From positions 28,060 through 92,059 of the forward strand of contig JALEPU010000110.1 of assembly GCA_022766905.1 (NCBI GenBank): DNA of 64,000 bases. The letters are read 5' to 3'. The position numbers and the translations under genes are program-made. The stretch is from Lachnospiraceae bacterium. GTDB taxonomy: Bacteria > Bacillota > Clostridia > Lachnospirales > Lachnospiraceae. The notes beneath the pieces were generated by a model. That model did no database searches. It saw nothing but the letters and a program-made list of their open reading frames with translations, and was not told where the DNA came from. This document shows, in pieces, positions 52,236 to 61,290 of this stretch; position 1 is the first letter of the stretch; every line of letters begins with the position of its first letter.

Positions 52236-53018
52236 TTATATTTTATCATTAACGACAGGGGATTGCAATGAATCGATTCTTTCTTTTCCTGCTCCCATTC
52301 TGTTAATCTGTGTCCCGATATATCCTGCGCCATACCCATTGTCAATATTTACTACTGATACTCCGTTGGCACAGGAATTGATCATCGTAAGAAGGGCGGA
52401 AAGCCCATTCATGCTGGCTCCATAGCCGACAGAAGTAGGGACTGCAATAATTGGTTTATCAACCAATCCTCCTATGACACTGGCAAGGGCGCCTTCCATT
52501 CCGGCCACTGCAATAACACAGTTGGCTTTCAAAATCACATCCAGCTTAGAAAACAGCCGATGGATTCCGCTGACTCCCACATCATAGATTCGCTCTACAT
52601 GAGAGCCAAAAAACTCAGCGGTCTGGGCTGCCTCTTCTGCCACCGGAATGTCCGCAGTACCGGCTGTGCAGACTGCAATACATCCAATTTTTTCTTTTTC
52701 AATTTTAATAATATGAGAAATGGGATCATAGGAAACCTGAGGATAAACCTTTTGTATCAGTTCATACTGATGATCGGATGCTCTTGTCCCCATGACTTCT
52801 CCATTTTCTTCATATAATTTACCAAAAATGGAAAGAAGATGTTCATCTGCCTTCCCACTGCAAAAAATAACTTCCGCAAAACCGGAGCGCACCTTTCTAT
52901 GAGTATCCAGCTTGGCGTATCCCATCTCGTAAAAAGGTTCTTTTTTCAGGAACCTTTCTGCCTCCTCTATGGATATTTCGTTCTTTTTTACGCCTTCCAA
53001 CAGCTGCCTAAGTTCCAT
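52236..53018 (-). CDS. larB: Nickel-pincer cofactor biosynthesis protein LarB
   Basis: LarB carboxylates and hydrolyses nicotinate adenine dinucleotide in making the nickel-pincer cofactor of lactate racemase-type enzymes. The 260-residue protein has a short helical N-terminus and an AIR carboxylase-like core with VCTAGTADIPVAEEAA, VAGMEGALASVIGGL and PIIAVPTSVGYGASMNGLSAL. LarC and LarE are not in the window. It lies between metG and the coiled-coil gene. Confidence 0.93.
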   Translation of the reverse strand: MELRQLLEGVKKNEISIEEAERFLKKEPFYEMGYAKLDTHRKVRSGFAEVIFCSGKADEHLLSIFGKLYEENGEVMGTRASDHQYELIQKVYPQVSYDPISHIIKIEKEKIGCIAVCTAGTADIPVAEEAAQTAEFFGSHVERIYDVGVSGIHRLFSKLDVILKANCVIAVAGMEGALASVIGGLVDKPIIAVPTSVGYGASMNGLSALLTMINSCANGVSVVNIDNGYGAGYIGTQINRMGAGKERIDSLQSPVVNDKI

Positions 53019-53054
53019 ATTTCTTCCTCCTTTTCCAGCTCATGTCAAAAAAAA

Positions 53055-53103
53055 GGCATGTCCGTCGAAATTGTATTCCTGAACAACTTCTTACGAGCAT
53101 GCC
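53055..53103 (-). terminator. Terminator downstream of metG
   Basis: GGCATG/CATGCC arms with inner CGT/ACG and TTGT/ACAA pairing; on the minus strand the second arm is followed by eight T residues. Confidence 0.8.
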
Positions 53104-53124
53104 CCATTTTTCTATTTTATCTGC

Positions 53125-55074
53125 CTAGCAAATCTCTGCGCCGGATGGCATCTTTCTTTCCGGAACCATGAGAGAAAGTTCTCCATTCTCATCTTCCGCA
53201 CAAAGAAGCATACCTTCTGATAATACGCCTGCCAGTTTGGCCGGTTTTAAGTTGACAAGAACCATGACTTTCTTGCCTACCATCTCTTCCGGACTATAAT
53301 GAGCTTTGATACCGGATACGATCTGTTTTACCTGGCTTCCAATCTTTACCTGAGAGCAAAGAAGTTTTCTGGATTTTTTCACCGGTTCACAGGCAATGAT
53401 TTCGCCTACCTGGAACTGCATCTTCATAAAATCATCAAATGTAATCTCTTCTTTTGGCTCAATGTCGATTCCCGGCTCTTCTTCCTTTTCTTCTTCTACC
53501 GGTGGATGAAGCTCTTCTACTTTTGCCAGTACTTCTTTTACATCCAGTCTTGCGAAAAGGATTTCCGGCTTTTCTGTTACTTTGGTACCGGATTCATAAA
53601 GTCCGAAACCATCCAGATCTTCCAGAGTTCTCTTTTTGCCATTTAACTGGGCAAGAATCTTCTCAGATGTTTCAGGCATAAATGGCTCTAATAAAGTCGC
53701 ACCAATGCAAATGCTCTCTACCAGATTGTAAAGAACCGTTGCCAATCTGTCTTTCTTTGCCTCGTCTTTTGCCAAAGCCCATGGCATTGTCTCATCGATA
53801 TATTTGTTGCAGCGTTTGAACAGATTGAAAATCTCTGTCATTGCATCTGCAACACGAAGTTTATCCATTTTTTCTACTACTTTTGCCTTTGTTCCAAGAA
53901 CAACCGCTTTCAAATCAGCGTCTACTTCCTCGGAAATGCCGCCGTCTGTTACGACTCCTCCGAAATATTTATTGGACATGGAAATGGTACGATTTACCAG
54001 GTTTCCTAAGGTATTTGCCAGGTCAGAATTTAATCTTTCTACCATCAGTTCCCAGGTAATAATGCCGTCATTTTCAAATGGCATCTCGTGAAGAACAAAG
54101 TAACGTACTGCGTCTACGCCGAAGAAATCAACCACTTCATCTGCATAAAGTACATTTCCTTTTGACTTGCTCATCTTGCCGTCTCCCTGTAACAGCCATG
54201 GATGTCCAAATACCTGTTTTGGAAGAGGAAGATCCAGTGCCATCAAAAAGATCGGCCAGTAAATCGTATGGAAACGGATAATATCTTTTCCAATCAGATG
54301 AAGGTCTGCCGGCCAATATTTTCCAAACTTCTCTCCATGATTGCCGTCACAGTCATAGCCAATACCGGTAATATAGTTGGTAAGGGCATCCAGCCATACA
54401 TAGACAACATGTTTCTCATCAAAATCAACCGGAATTCCCCATTTGAAAGAGGTTCTGGACACACATAAGTCCTGAAGTCCCGGAAGAAGGAAGTTATTCA
54501 TCATCTCGTTTTTACGGGATTCCGGCTGAATAAATTCCGGATGGGTATTGATATGCTCAATCAGTCTGTCTGCATATTTGCTCATCTTGAAGAAATAAGC
54601 TTCTTCTTTTGCAGGCTGGCATTCTCTTCCACAGTCCGGACATTTTCCGTCTACTAACTGGGAAGCGGTAAAGAAGGATTCACAAGGAGTACAGTACATT
54701 CCTTCATAATATCCTTTGTAAATATCTCCCTGATCGTATAATTTCTTAAAAATCTTCTGAACCTGTTTTTCATGATCTTCGTCTGTGGTACGGATGAATT
54801 TATCGTAGGATGTATTCATCAGATCCCAGATTTCCTTAATCTGTCCGGCTACATTGTCAACAAATTCCTTTGGTGTCACACCGGCTTCTTCTGCTTTTAA
54901 TTCAATCTTCTGACCATGCTCATCGGTTCCGGTCTGGAAAAATACATCATAACCTTCTAAGCGTTTGAATCTTGCAATACTGTCTGCAAGAACGATCTCA
55001 TAGGTATTCCCAATATGAGGTTTTCCAGAGGTATAAGCAATGGCGGTTGTAATATAATATGGTTTTTTGCTCAT
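53125..55074 (-). CDS. metG: Methionyl-tRNA synthetase
   Basis: The 649-residue enzyme charges tRNA-Met. It has the HIGN form of the first ATP motif (GKPHIGNTYE), the zinc-binding CTPCESF...CPDCGREC knuckle, the KMSKSKGN loop, the anticodon-binding region and a C-terminal OB-fold tRNA-binding domain (from about 545: FQVGEIIACEPVKKSRKL). The start is the ATG at 55072-55074, ten bases after AGGAG; the longer frame (to 55488) runs through the promoter. Leader contains a hairpin but no complete T-box. Confidence 0.96.
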   Translation of the reverse strand: MSKKPYYITTAIAYTSGKPHIGNTYEIVLADSIARFKRLEGYDVFFQTGTDEHGQKIELKAEEAGVTPKEFVDNVAGQIKEIWDLMNTSYDKFIRTTDEDHEKQVQKIFKKLYDQGDIYKGYYEGMYCTPCESFFTASQLVDGKCPDCGRECQPAKEEAYFFKMSKYADRLIEHINTHPEFIQPESRKNEMMNNFLLPGLQDLCVSRTSFKWGIPVDFDEKHVVYVWLDALTNYITGIGYDCDGNHGEKFGKYWPADLHLIGKDIIRFHTIYWPIFLMALDLPLPKQVFGHPWLLQGDGKMSKSKGNVLYADEVVDFFGVDAVRYFVLHEMPFENDGIITWELMVERLNSDLANTLGNLVNRTISMSNKYFGGVVTDGGISEEVDADLKAVVLGTKAKVVEKMDKLRVADAMTEIFNLFKRCNKYIDETMPWALAKDEAKKDRLATVLYNLVESICIGATLLEPFMPETSEKILAQLNGKKRTLEDLDGFGLYESGTKVTEKPEILFARLDVKEVLAKVEELHPPVEEEKEEEPGIDIEPKEEITFDDFMKMQFQVGEIIACEPVKKSRKLLCSQVKIGSQVKQIVSGIKAHYSPEEMVGKKVMVLVNLKPAKLAGVLSEGMLLCAEDENGELSLMVPERKMPSGAEIC

Positions 55075-55172
55075 CTTCGGCCAACTCCTATCTTCTATCT
55101 CATTATTATCATTTATCTCATTCATGATACCAGTCGTTTCCAATACAAAAATCTCTGATATCATAGAGGAAA

Positions 55173-55188
55173 AAGACCTTTCGGTCCT
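55173..55188 (-). terminator. Short hairpin in the metG leader
   Basis: AGGACC and GGTCTT arms with a GAAA tetraloop, followed on the minus strand by TTTCC. It lies about 15 nt after the predicted start, resembling a short leader terminator. The stem is only six pairs with one wobble. Confidence 0.45.
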
Positions 55189-55201
55189 CGCATCACCCCA
55201 T

Positions 55202-55230
55202 ATTATAATATAAAATATACACTTCGTCCA
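55202..55230 (-). promoter_or_regulatory. Probable promoter of metG
   Basis: On the minus strand TGGACG and a perfect TATAAT are separated by 17 nt. The -35 is weak. Confidence 0.5.
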
Positions 55231-55288
55231 TGTTTTCTTGTTTATTTTTTTCAAACTCTTCTTTCTATTTTCTTTTTTCCTGCAAAAA

Positions 55289-55294
55289 GCTATA
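55289..55294 (+). promoter_or_regulatory. Candidate -10 element of the CdaR-family gene
   Basis: A perfect TATAAT about 33 bp before the start; the region 17 nt upstream (TTTTCT) is a poor -35, so activation or weak expression is possible. Confidence 0.35.
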
Positions 55295-55326
55295 ATGAAA
55301 GAAAAAGTGGAGAAAGGAGTTTTCTC

Positions 55327-56484
55327 ATGTTTTATGTAGACATTGCAAAAAAATTCATAGAACGGCTGACCATGTATACCAATTATAATATTAATATTAT
55401 GGATGAAAAAGGAATTATTATTGCAAGCAGAGATCCGGATCGGGTTGGCACATTTCATGAAATCGCATTTGATATCATGAAAGAACAATTGCCAATTGTG
55501 GAAGTCTCCAAAGAAGATCGTTTTTTAGGTGTTCTTCCAGGAGTCAACCTGCTTCTTTCTCCAAATGGAAAGCCCTGCGGTGTGATTGGTGTAACCGGTG
55601 AACCACAGACCGTAAAGCCAATTGCCATGATTGTAAAAATGTCCATGGAAACCATGTTGGAATATGAATATGAGAAAGAAAAAATTCAACGCCGGCGGAC
55701 ATTAAAAGAGCATTTCGCCCATGAACTTCTCTACGAATCCACGTTGGATTCTTCGGAGCTTTCCGGTATGGCTGAAAAACTGTCTTATCAGCCCGGCCTC
55801 TTGCGTATCCCGATTCTTTGCAGTCCTGAAACAGAAATTGATGAGCAGGCTGTCTTAGAACAGATTAAATCCGGCTCCCACCATACTTCACAGGATATGT
55901 CTTTTCTCACAAGAAAACAGCAGATTCTTATTTTTAAGACCCTTCCGAAAGAAAAGAATCTTATTTCCGACTATAAGTTTATCATAGGGGAATACCTTTC
56001 TGAGTTTCTCCAACAGGCGGTCCGTCAGAAAACCAGATATCATTTTTATGTAGGAACCATCCAGAATAATCTAAGCCAATACAAGAAAGCCTATGAGCAC
56101 TGTCTCTGGCTGGAAAAGAAGATTCCTGCAAAAGAAACCGGAATTTTCTTTTATGACCATGTAGACAGTTACTTAAAAGACCAGATTCCTCTTGGAGAAC
56201 TGCACCACATCTTCCACTGTCTCAGCGAAGACCTGCTGGATCAGAAATATCTGGATCAGTATATGGAATTACTGGGAGTACTGAAAAAGAACAATTACAA
56301 TCTGGTAACCAGCAGCAAAGAATTATACATCCACAAAAATACGCTGACATTCCGTTTTGATAAAATCAAGGATGCTTTGAATATGAACCCAATTCAGGAC
56401 AGCAAAGCCAGAGAATTTATGGAATACTTTTATTATTACCTGCAAAATCATCCATCCTCTGCAAGCTCTTTCGAAAATCTCTGA
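55327..56484 (+). CDS. CdaR family (sugar diacid recognition) transcriptional regulator
   Basis: The 385-residue protein has an N-terminal diacid-recognition domain (DIAKKFIERLTMYTNYNINIMDEKG, read as one helix and strand; GVNLLLSPNGKPCGVIGVTG), a central region, and the C-terminal PucR/CdaR-type HTH (LLGVLKKNNYNLVTSSKELYIHKNTL). In E. coli CdaR activates glycerate kinase genes in response to D-glycerate. Here a glycerate kinase gene follows 118 bp downstream on the same strand, so the same pairing is likely. Confidence 0.9.
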   Translation: MFYVDIAKKFIERLTMYTNYNINIMDEKGIIIASRDPDRVGTFHEIAFDIMKEQLPIVEVSKEDRFLGVLPGVNLLLSPNGKPCGVIGVTGEPQTVKPIAMIVKMSMETMLEYEYEKEKIQRRRTLKEHFAHELLYESTLDSSELSGMAEKLSYQPGLLRIPILCSPETEIDEQAVLEQIKSGSHHTSQDMSFLTRKQQILIFKTLPKEKNLISDYKFIIGEYLSEFLQQAVRQKTRYHFYVGTIQNNLSQYKKAYEHCLWLEKKIPAKETGIFFYDHVDSYLKDQIPLGELHHIFHCLSEDLLDQKYLDQYMELLGVLKKNNYNLVTSSKELYIHKNTLTFRFDKIKDALNMNPIQDSKAREFMEYFYYYLQNHPSSASSFENL

Positions 56485-56535
56485 TTTATTGTGCTGAGAG
56501 CACAAAAAAATGGCTTTATTTTAAGCTCCCAGCCC

Positions 56536-56565
56536 TTATCAATCCTGCTTTCCCTTTGTTATGAT
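56536..56565 (+). promoter_or_regulatory. Candidate promoter of the glycerate kinase gene
   Basis: TTATCA and TATGAT are separated by 18 nt, about 40 bp before the start. The imperfect -35 would suit control by the CdaR-family activator. Confidence 0.5.
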
Positions 56566-56602
56566 AAAAGAAAAAAAGAAAAAAGAGAGTATAAAAACGA
56601 CG

Positions 56603-57739
56603 ATGAAATTATTATTTGCTCCGGATTCTTTTAAGGGATCCTTAAGTTCCAATCAGGCGATCTCACTTCTTACCGAAGCTGCCAGACGCCACTTCCCGGG
56701 ATGTGAAATCATCGGAGTCCCAATGGCTGATGGTGGAGAAGGAACAGCTGAAGCTCTTCTTTCTACTCTGGGAGGGACTTTTATCAACTGCACTGTAACC
56801 GGTCCTCTGGGAGAACCGGTTACGGCAAAATACGGGATTACCCAAAATCATATGGCAATTATAGAGATGGCAGAAGCATCCGGTCTTCCTCTTGTTCCAC
56901 CAAAAAAGCGAAATCCCCTTCTTACCGGAACCTATGGAACGGGGCAGTTAATTTGCCATGCTTTCGATCAGGGAATAACAGACCTGCTTCTTACTATTGG
57001 CGGCAGTGCAACCAACGATGGAGGAATTGGCGCAGCCACAGCCCTTGGGTTCCGTTTTCTGGACAAAAACGATCAGGAACTTGCCCCAATCGGACAAAGT
57101 TTATCCAGAATCCACCGCATTGATACTTCTTTGGTTCATCCGAAGCTGAGAGAAGCCTCGATTACTATCATGTGTGATGTGGAAAATCCTTTGACCGGAC
57201 CAAATGGAGCAACTTACATTTACGGACCGCAAAAAGGGGGCAATCCACAAATTTTAGATCAGCTGGAACATGGCATGATTCATTATGCTGCCATTATTCA
57301 GGAAATGACCGGCATTGACTACACTTCTATGGAAGGCGCGGGTGCAGCCGGAGGATTTTCCATTCCTTTCCTGGCATTTGCCAACGCCTCTTTGTCTTCC
57401 GGCATTGACACTGTACTGAAAGCCGTTCATTTTGATGAACTTCTTTCAGGGGTAGATTTTGTCATTACGGGAGAAGGCCGGGTAGACCGCCAGTCTGTTT
57501 TTGGAAAGGTTATGTCCGGTGTAGGGAAAGCCTGTAAAAAGAAAAATATTCCGATTGCAGCCATTGTAGGAAGTATGGGGGATGGCGCAGCGGATATTTA
57601 TTCCTGCGGAATCGATTCTATTATGCCCATTGTTTCAGCTCCTATGGAGCTTTCTTATGCAATGGAAAACAGCGAAACGCTTTTTGCGGATGCAGCAGAC
57701 CGAATCTTCCGTTTTCTTAAAATGGGAATAAAACTATAA
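56603..57739 (+). CDS. Glycerate kinase (GarK/GlxK type)
   Basis: The enzyme phosphorylates glycerate at the 2- or 3-position. The 378-residue protein has KLLFAPDSFKGSLSSNQA, GVPMADGGEGTAEAL, TGTYGTGQLI, TIGGSATNDGGIGAATALGF and VITGEGRVDRQSVFGK, all family hallmarks. The start chosen is the ATG at 56603; an ATG at 56561 lies inside the predicted promoter. The ribosome binding site is weak. It is 48 bp before the hydrolase gene. Confidence 0.94.
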   Translation: MKLLFAPDSFKGSLSSNQAISLLTEAARRHFPGCEIIGVPMADGGEGTAEALLSTLGGTFINCTVTGPLGEPVTAKYGITQNHMAIIEMAEASGLPLVPPKKRNPLLTGTYGTGQLICHAFDQGITDLLLTIGGSATNDGGIGAATALGFRFLDKNDQELAPIGQSLSRIHRIDTSLVHPKLREASITIMCDVENPLTGPNGATYIYGPQKGGNPQILDQLEHGMIHYAAIIQEMTGIDYTSMEGAGAAGGFSIPFLAFANASLSSGIDTVLKAVHFDELLSGVDFVITGEGRVDRQSVFGKVMSGVGKACKKKNIPIAAIVGSMGDGAADIYSCGIDSIMPIVSAPMELSYAMENSETLFADAADRIFRFLKMGIKL

Positions 57740-57787
57740 ATTCAAAAAAGCAAAACGAAATGTATTTACCGAAAGGAGAAGTATTTT

Positions 57788-58600
57788 ATGGCAACTTTTA
57801 AAACAAACGATAATGTGGAGATTTATTACGAAGTACATGGCGAAGGCCGTCCATTATTCATGCTTCCCGGATGGACCTGTACCACAAAATTCTGGAAACA
57901 CAATGTAGAAGAACTTTCCAAGACCTGCAAAGTGATTTGTATGGATATGAGAGGCCACGGAGAATCTGAAAAAGTACTCCATTCTCATCGTATTTCCCGC
58001 TACGCAATGGATGTCAAAAATCTGTTGGATCATCTGGATGTGGAAGACGTTACTGTCCTTGGATGGTCTATGGGTGCTTCCATTCTCTGGAGTTATATTG
58101 AACTTTTCGGCAACCATCGAATCAGCGGTTTAGTCTGTGTTGATCAGTCTCCGGCTCAGTACACCGGTCCTGACTGGGTATGGGGACAAAAAGGATGTTA
58201 TGATATGGAAATGTTCATTCGTACCTGTTATGACATCAAATACGATCCACGAGGAGCAGCAGAAGGTCTGGTTAGCGCCTGCCTCCATCATACCCCGACA
58301 CCGGAAGACGCTACCTTTATCGCAGATGAAATTTCCAAGTGTCCGCCTTATGTCAGAATCGAGATTATGCGTGATCACACCAACTTAGACTGGAGAGATT
58401 TTATTCCACAGATCAAGCTTCCGACTCTGGTATGTGTTGCAAGAAATTCCAACGTTTTTGACTGGCATGGAAGCGCATGGGTAGGCGAGAATATTGAAGG
58501 CGCACAAACTGTCTTCTTTGAAGATTCCGGTCATATGTTATTCTGGGAAGAACCGGAAAAATTCAACAAAACAGTCGGAGAATTTGTTCAGAACCATTAA
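57788..58600 (+). CDS. Alpha/beta hydrolase
   Basis: The 270-residue protein has the alpha/beta-hydrolase fold: oxyanion region MLPGWTCTTKFW, the nucleophile elbow GWSMGAS (Ser near 98), and the catalytic His in EDSGHMLFWEEPE near residue 256. An Asp near 230 (VFDWHG) could complete the triad. It is a cytoplasmic esterase- or lactonase-like enzyme. A good AAAGGAG site precedes the ATG, and it is probably co-transcribed with glycerate kinase. Substrate unknown. Confidence 0.9.
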   Translation: MATFKTNDNVEIYYEVHGEGRPLFMLPGWTCTTKFWKHNVEELSKTCKVICMDMRGHGESEKVLHSHRISRYAMDVKNLLDHLDVEDVTVLGWSMGASILWSYIELFGNHRISGLVCVDQSPAQYTGPDWVWGQKGCYDMEMFIRTCYDIKYDPRGAAEGLVSACLHHTPTPEDATFIADEISKCPPYVRIEIMRDHTNLDWRDFIPQIKLPTLVCVARNSNVFDWHGSAWVGENIEGAQTVFFEDSGHMLFWEEPEKFNKTVGEFVQNH

Positions 58601-58613
58601 AATGACCTGTTTT

Positions 58614-58646
58614 CGGTCGTATTTTCAATCGTATTTTTTACGACCG
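58614..58646 (+). terminator. Possible terminator after the hydrolase gene
   Basis: Perfect 8-bp arms (CGGTCGTA / TACGACCG) with a 17-nt loop lie 13 bp after the stop. No T-run follows, so it may be a stability hairpin only. Confidence 0.35.
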
Positions 58647-58745
58647 CATTTACGTTCAAAAAACGTTTAAAAATCTGACTGACAAATAAACCTAACGTCG
58701 ATTTGTCCCTTGGCTCATATTTTTACAAAAGAGAAGTCGAACAGC

Positions 58746-58773
58746 TTGCAATGTCTTGGAAAAGTGTTATACT
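58746..58773 (+). promoter_or_regulatory. Promoter of the desulfoferrodoxin gene
   Basis: TTGCAA and TATACT are separated by 16 nt with TGT before the -10 (extended -10). Confidence 0.65.
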
Positions 58774-58796
58774 GATAGTGATAATATTTACTATCA
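58773..58796 (+). promoter_or_regulatory. Fur/PerR-like operator at the desulfoferrodoxin promoter
   Basis: Perfect 7-bp arms TGATAGT and ACTATCA around ten AT-rich bases (GATAATATTT), overlapping the transcription start. The arms and TGATAAT-like core resemble Fur-family boxes. Which family member binds is unknown. Confidence 0.6.
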
Positions 58797-58852
58797 TTTC
58801 TGCCCTTTTCACAGCTGGCAGAGATTAAAAAATTTATAAGGAGGAAATCAAT

Positions 58853-59227
58853 ATGGATCAGAAATTTTATATTTGTGAACACTGCGGCAATATTATTGCA
58901 AAAGTAAAAGATGCCGGAGTACCGGTTATGTGCTGCGGTCAGAAGATGAAAGAGATCGTTCCAGGAACTACAGACGCTGCTGTAGAAAAACATGTACCTG
59001 CTTACCAGGTAGAAGGTAATCTTGTAAAAGTACAGGTTGGTTCTGTAGAACATCCAATGATTCCGGAACATTATATCGAATGGGTATCCCTTCAGACAAA
59101 ACAGGGAAATCAGCGCAAAGAGCTTCATCCTGGTGAAAAACCAGAAGTTTGCTTCGCCCTTTGTGATGGGGATGAAGTAGAAGCAGTATACGCATACTGC
59201 AATCTTCACAGCCTTTGGAAAGCATAA
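58853..59227 (+). CDS. Desulfoferrodoxin (superoxide reductase, two-iron)
   Basis: This cytoplasmic enzyme reduces superoxide to peroxide in anaerobes. The 124-residue protein carries both centres: Center I (rubredoxin-like) cysteines 8, 11, 27 and 28, and Center II ligands His47, His67, His73, Cys116 and His119, with Glu45 beside the site. The ATG follows AAGGAGG. It is monocistronic, with its own promoter, an operator-like palindrome and a strong terminator. Confidence 0.96.
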   Translation: MDQKFYICEHCGNIIAKVKDAGVPVMCCGQKMKEIVPGTTDAAVEKHVPAYQVEGNLVKVQVGSVEHPMIPEHYIEWVSLQTKQGNQRKELHPGEKPEVCFALCDGDEVEAVYAYCNLHSLWKA

Positions 59228-59234
59228 GAATCCA

Positions 59235-59277
59235 AACGGGAGTTTGTGACTTTAAAAGCCGCAAACTCCCGTTTTTT
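59235..59277 (+). terminator. Terminator after desulfoferrodoxin
   Basis: Perfect 12-bp arms (AACGGGAGTTTG / CAAACTCCCGTT) with a 15-nt loop and TTTT tail. Confidence 0.92.
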
Positions 59278-59387
59278 CTATCACAAAAACCCTAAAATAA
59301 ATTGAACCTGTCCTCTTTTTTATGTATAATAGAAAAAAACAATTCATAAACTGTTACATAGAAAGATACAGACTTAGGTGATGTGTG

Positions 59388-60548
59388 ATGAATGAAATCA
59401 ATATGGCAGAAATCCTGATCGTCAATGGCATTGGCATTTGCCTGATGGTATTTCTGCGGCTGACACGAATTGAAAACAGAGAAAAGCGTTTTTTTGATGA
59501 TAAAATTTTTGATGCAATGATATGGATTACGATTGCCGGATGTTTTTTGGAATATCTTTCTTTTGTAATCGATAGCAGACTGTTTACAGGATGTCGGTTT
59601 TTCTCCTACCTTTTGAATAGTCTTTGTTTCATTGGGACATGCAGCGTTGGTTATTTATGGTGTCTGTTTGTGGATTTTCGTATTTTTCACAGCATCCGCA
59701 GGATACAAAAACGGGCACCCTGGCTTGCACTTCCTTTGATTGCGGATGTTGTTTTGAATCTGATCAACCTGACCGGCTGTGGAATTATATTTACCATTTC
59801 TGCCGATAATACCTATCAGAGAGGAAATTTAGTTCTTCTTGTATACCTGATTTTATTTTTTTACTTTTTTTACAGTCTGTTTCTGGCAGGTCATTCCAAA
59901 AAACATGGATTACACATTCAGTTTTTCCAGGTTCATTATTTTGTTATTTCCTGTATCATCGGAACAATCGTCCAGGGATTTTCCTATGGAATTACTCTGG
60001 GATGGGCTTCTGTGGCAATCGCCTTTATGTTTGTTTACATACAGACCCAGTCCCTCAATTCTTTTGTAGATCCCCTTTCCGGACTATATAACCGAAGATA
60101 TATGGACTGTATTTTAAGCCAGTTCAAAGAAAATCCCAGCCTTTCTCTCTATGGCATTATGCTTGATGTCAATGATTTCAAGCGAATCAACGATCTTTAC
60201 GGACATTCTTTCGGAGATGATGCCATCCGCGGGATTGGTACGATTTTGTCCAATGTGACACCGGATCATGGAATAGCCATTCGATATGCCGGTGATGAAT
60301 TTATCATTTTACTGCCTGCTGATGAAGAAAAAAAGATTAAAGACCTGATAAAAAGAATTCATCAGGCTGCCGAAATTTTTAACAGTTCCGGGAAAGCTCC
60401 TTATACCCTTTCTTTTGCCATCGGATATAGCCAGTTTGATAACATTTCCAAAGATATGGAACAATTTCTTTCTTCCATGGATCAGGAAATGTATCTGGCA
60501 AAACAGAAACATTACCAGCAGGATTCCTGCGATCGGCGCAATCGATAA
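59388..60548 (+). CDS. Membrane-bound GGDEF-domain protein (diguanylate cyclase)
   Basis: The 386-residue protein has about seven hydrophobic segments in the first 215 residues (sensor or anchor) and a C-terminal GGDEF domain from about residue 225 (DPLSGLYNRRYMD). The active-site loop reads AGDEF (near 301-305) instead of GGDEF; many AGDEF proteins remain active. LDVNDFKRINDLYGHSFGD is typical. It has no EAL domain. It may make cyclic-di-GMP, possibly controlling surface structures such as the Tad pilus, which is inference. The ATG at 59388 follows AGGTGA. Confidence 0.9.
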   Translation: MNEINMAEILIVNGIGICLMVFLRLTRIENREKRFFDDKIFDAMIWITIAGCFLEYLSFVIDSRLFTGCRFFSYLLNSLCFIGTCSVGYLWCLFVDFRIFHSIRRIQKRAPWLALPLIADVVLNLINLTGCGIIFTISADNTYQRGNLVLLVYLILFFYFFYSLFLAGHSKKHGLHIQFFQVHYFVISCIIGTIVQGFSYGITLGWASVAIAFMFVYIQTQSLNSFVDPLSGLYNRRYMDCILSQFKENPSLSLYGIMLDVNDFKRINDLYGHSFGDDAIRGIGTILSNVTPDHGIAIRYAGDEFIILLPADEEKKIKDLIKRIHQAAEIFNSSGKAPYTLSFAIGYSQFDNISKDMEQFLSSMDQEMYLAKQKHYQQDSCDRRNR

Positions 60549-60596
60549 CCAGATACAAAGAATGGAATCTCTACAAAGTAATAAAAGCGAAAACAA

Positions 60597-60654
60597 AAAG
60601 TCAGGAAAGCAATTGTCATGTTTCTTTTCATGATCAAAGCACTCCTGACTTTTC
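60597..60654. terminator. Bidirectional terminator between the GGDEF and ntpD genes
   Basis: Arms AAAAGTCAGGA and TCCTGACTTTT flank about 36 nt with an inner TCATG/CATGA pairing. Both sides have A/T-runs, fitting convergent genes. Confidence 0.75.
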
Positions 60655-60661
60655 TTATTCT

Positions 60662-61279
60662 TTATTTACTCTTTTGCCGCTTGATTACTTTCAGTCTTGT
60701 GAATTCTTCTCTTTCCTTTTCTTCCAATGCATTGGTTATATTGTAAACCAAAGCCGAATAGGTCGGAATCGTAATATTCTTTAAGGCATTGGCTCTTTTC
60801 TGAGTCTTTTTAATGCTGGCTGCCAAACGATAGGCAGAATTTTCCACCATGGAAAGTTCTATGGTCAGGTCTTTTACCTGACGAAAAGCTTCTCTGGCAA
60901 TATCAATGGATTCGTGGGTATCTCCAAACGCATAGGTCATTTCATTGGCATGGGCATCGTATTTGACATGGGGAATCTCCGTCCCCATAATACTTCTGGT
61001 CTGAATCTGAATAGAATCCTCAATCGGTACCGTATACGCAAGTTCTTCTACCCAGCTGATTCCATGTTCAATATTGGCCCGCTGAAGACAGGCATAAGCC
61101 CTTGTAAATGTTGTATCGATTTCTTCCTGAATATCCTTCGCCTCTTCAATCAAATCCATTAATTCACGAATCAGAATATTTCTTTTTTTATCCATCAATT
61201 CATAGCCCTGTTTGGCAAGAGCTAACGAATTTTTTGCAAGGATCAGATTACCTTTCGTGGGGAATTCTCTTGGATCCAT
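60662..61279 (-). CDS. ntpD: V-type ATP synthase subunit D
   Basis: The central-stalk subunit of the V/A-type ATPase. The 205-residue helical protein begins DPREFPTKGNLILAKNSLALAKQG and ends with the conserved KKTQKRANALKNITIP region. It follows the B gene by 11 bp, in the normal order A-B-D. Confidence 0.95.
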   Translation of the reverse strand: MDPREFPTKGNLILAKNSLALAKQGYELMDKKRNILIRELMDLIEEAKDIQEEIDTTFTRAYACLQRANIEHGISWVEELAYTVPIEDSIQIQTRSIMGTEIPHVKYDAHANEMTYAFGDTHESIDIAREAFRQVKDLTIELSMVENSAYRLAASIKKTQKRANALKNITIPTYSALVYNITNALEEKEREEFTRLKVIKRQKSK

Positions 61280-61290
61280 CTAATCCCCCC

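Noticed and set aside
55075..55326. T-box riboswitch upstream of metG
   Set aside because: A GGGGTGATGCGAGG stretch resembles part of the T-box sequence, but there is no space for Stem I before the promoter and no matching AGGGTGG-ACCGCG core.
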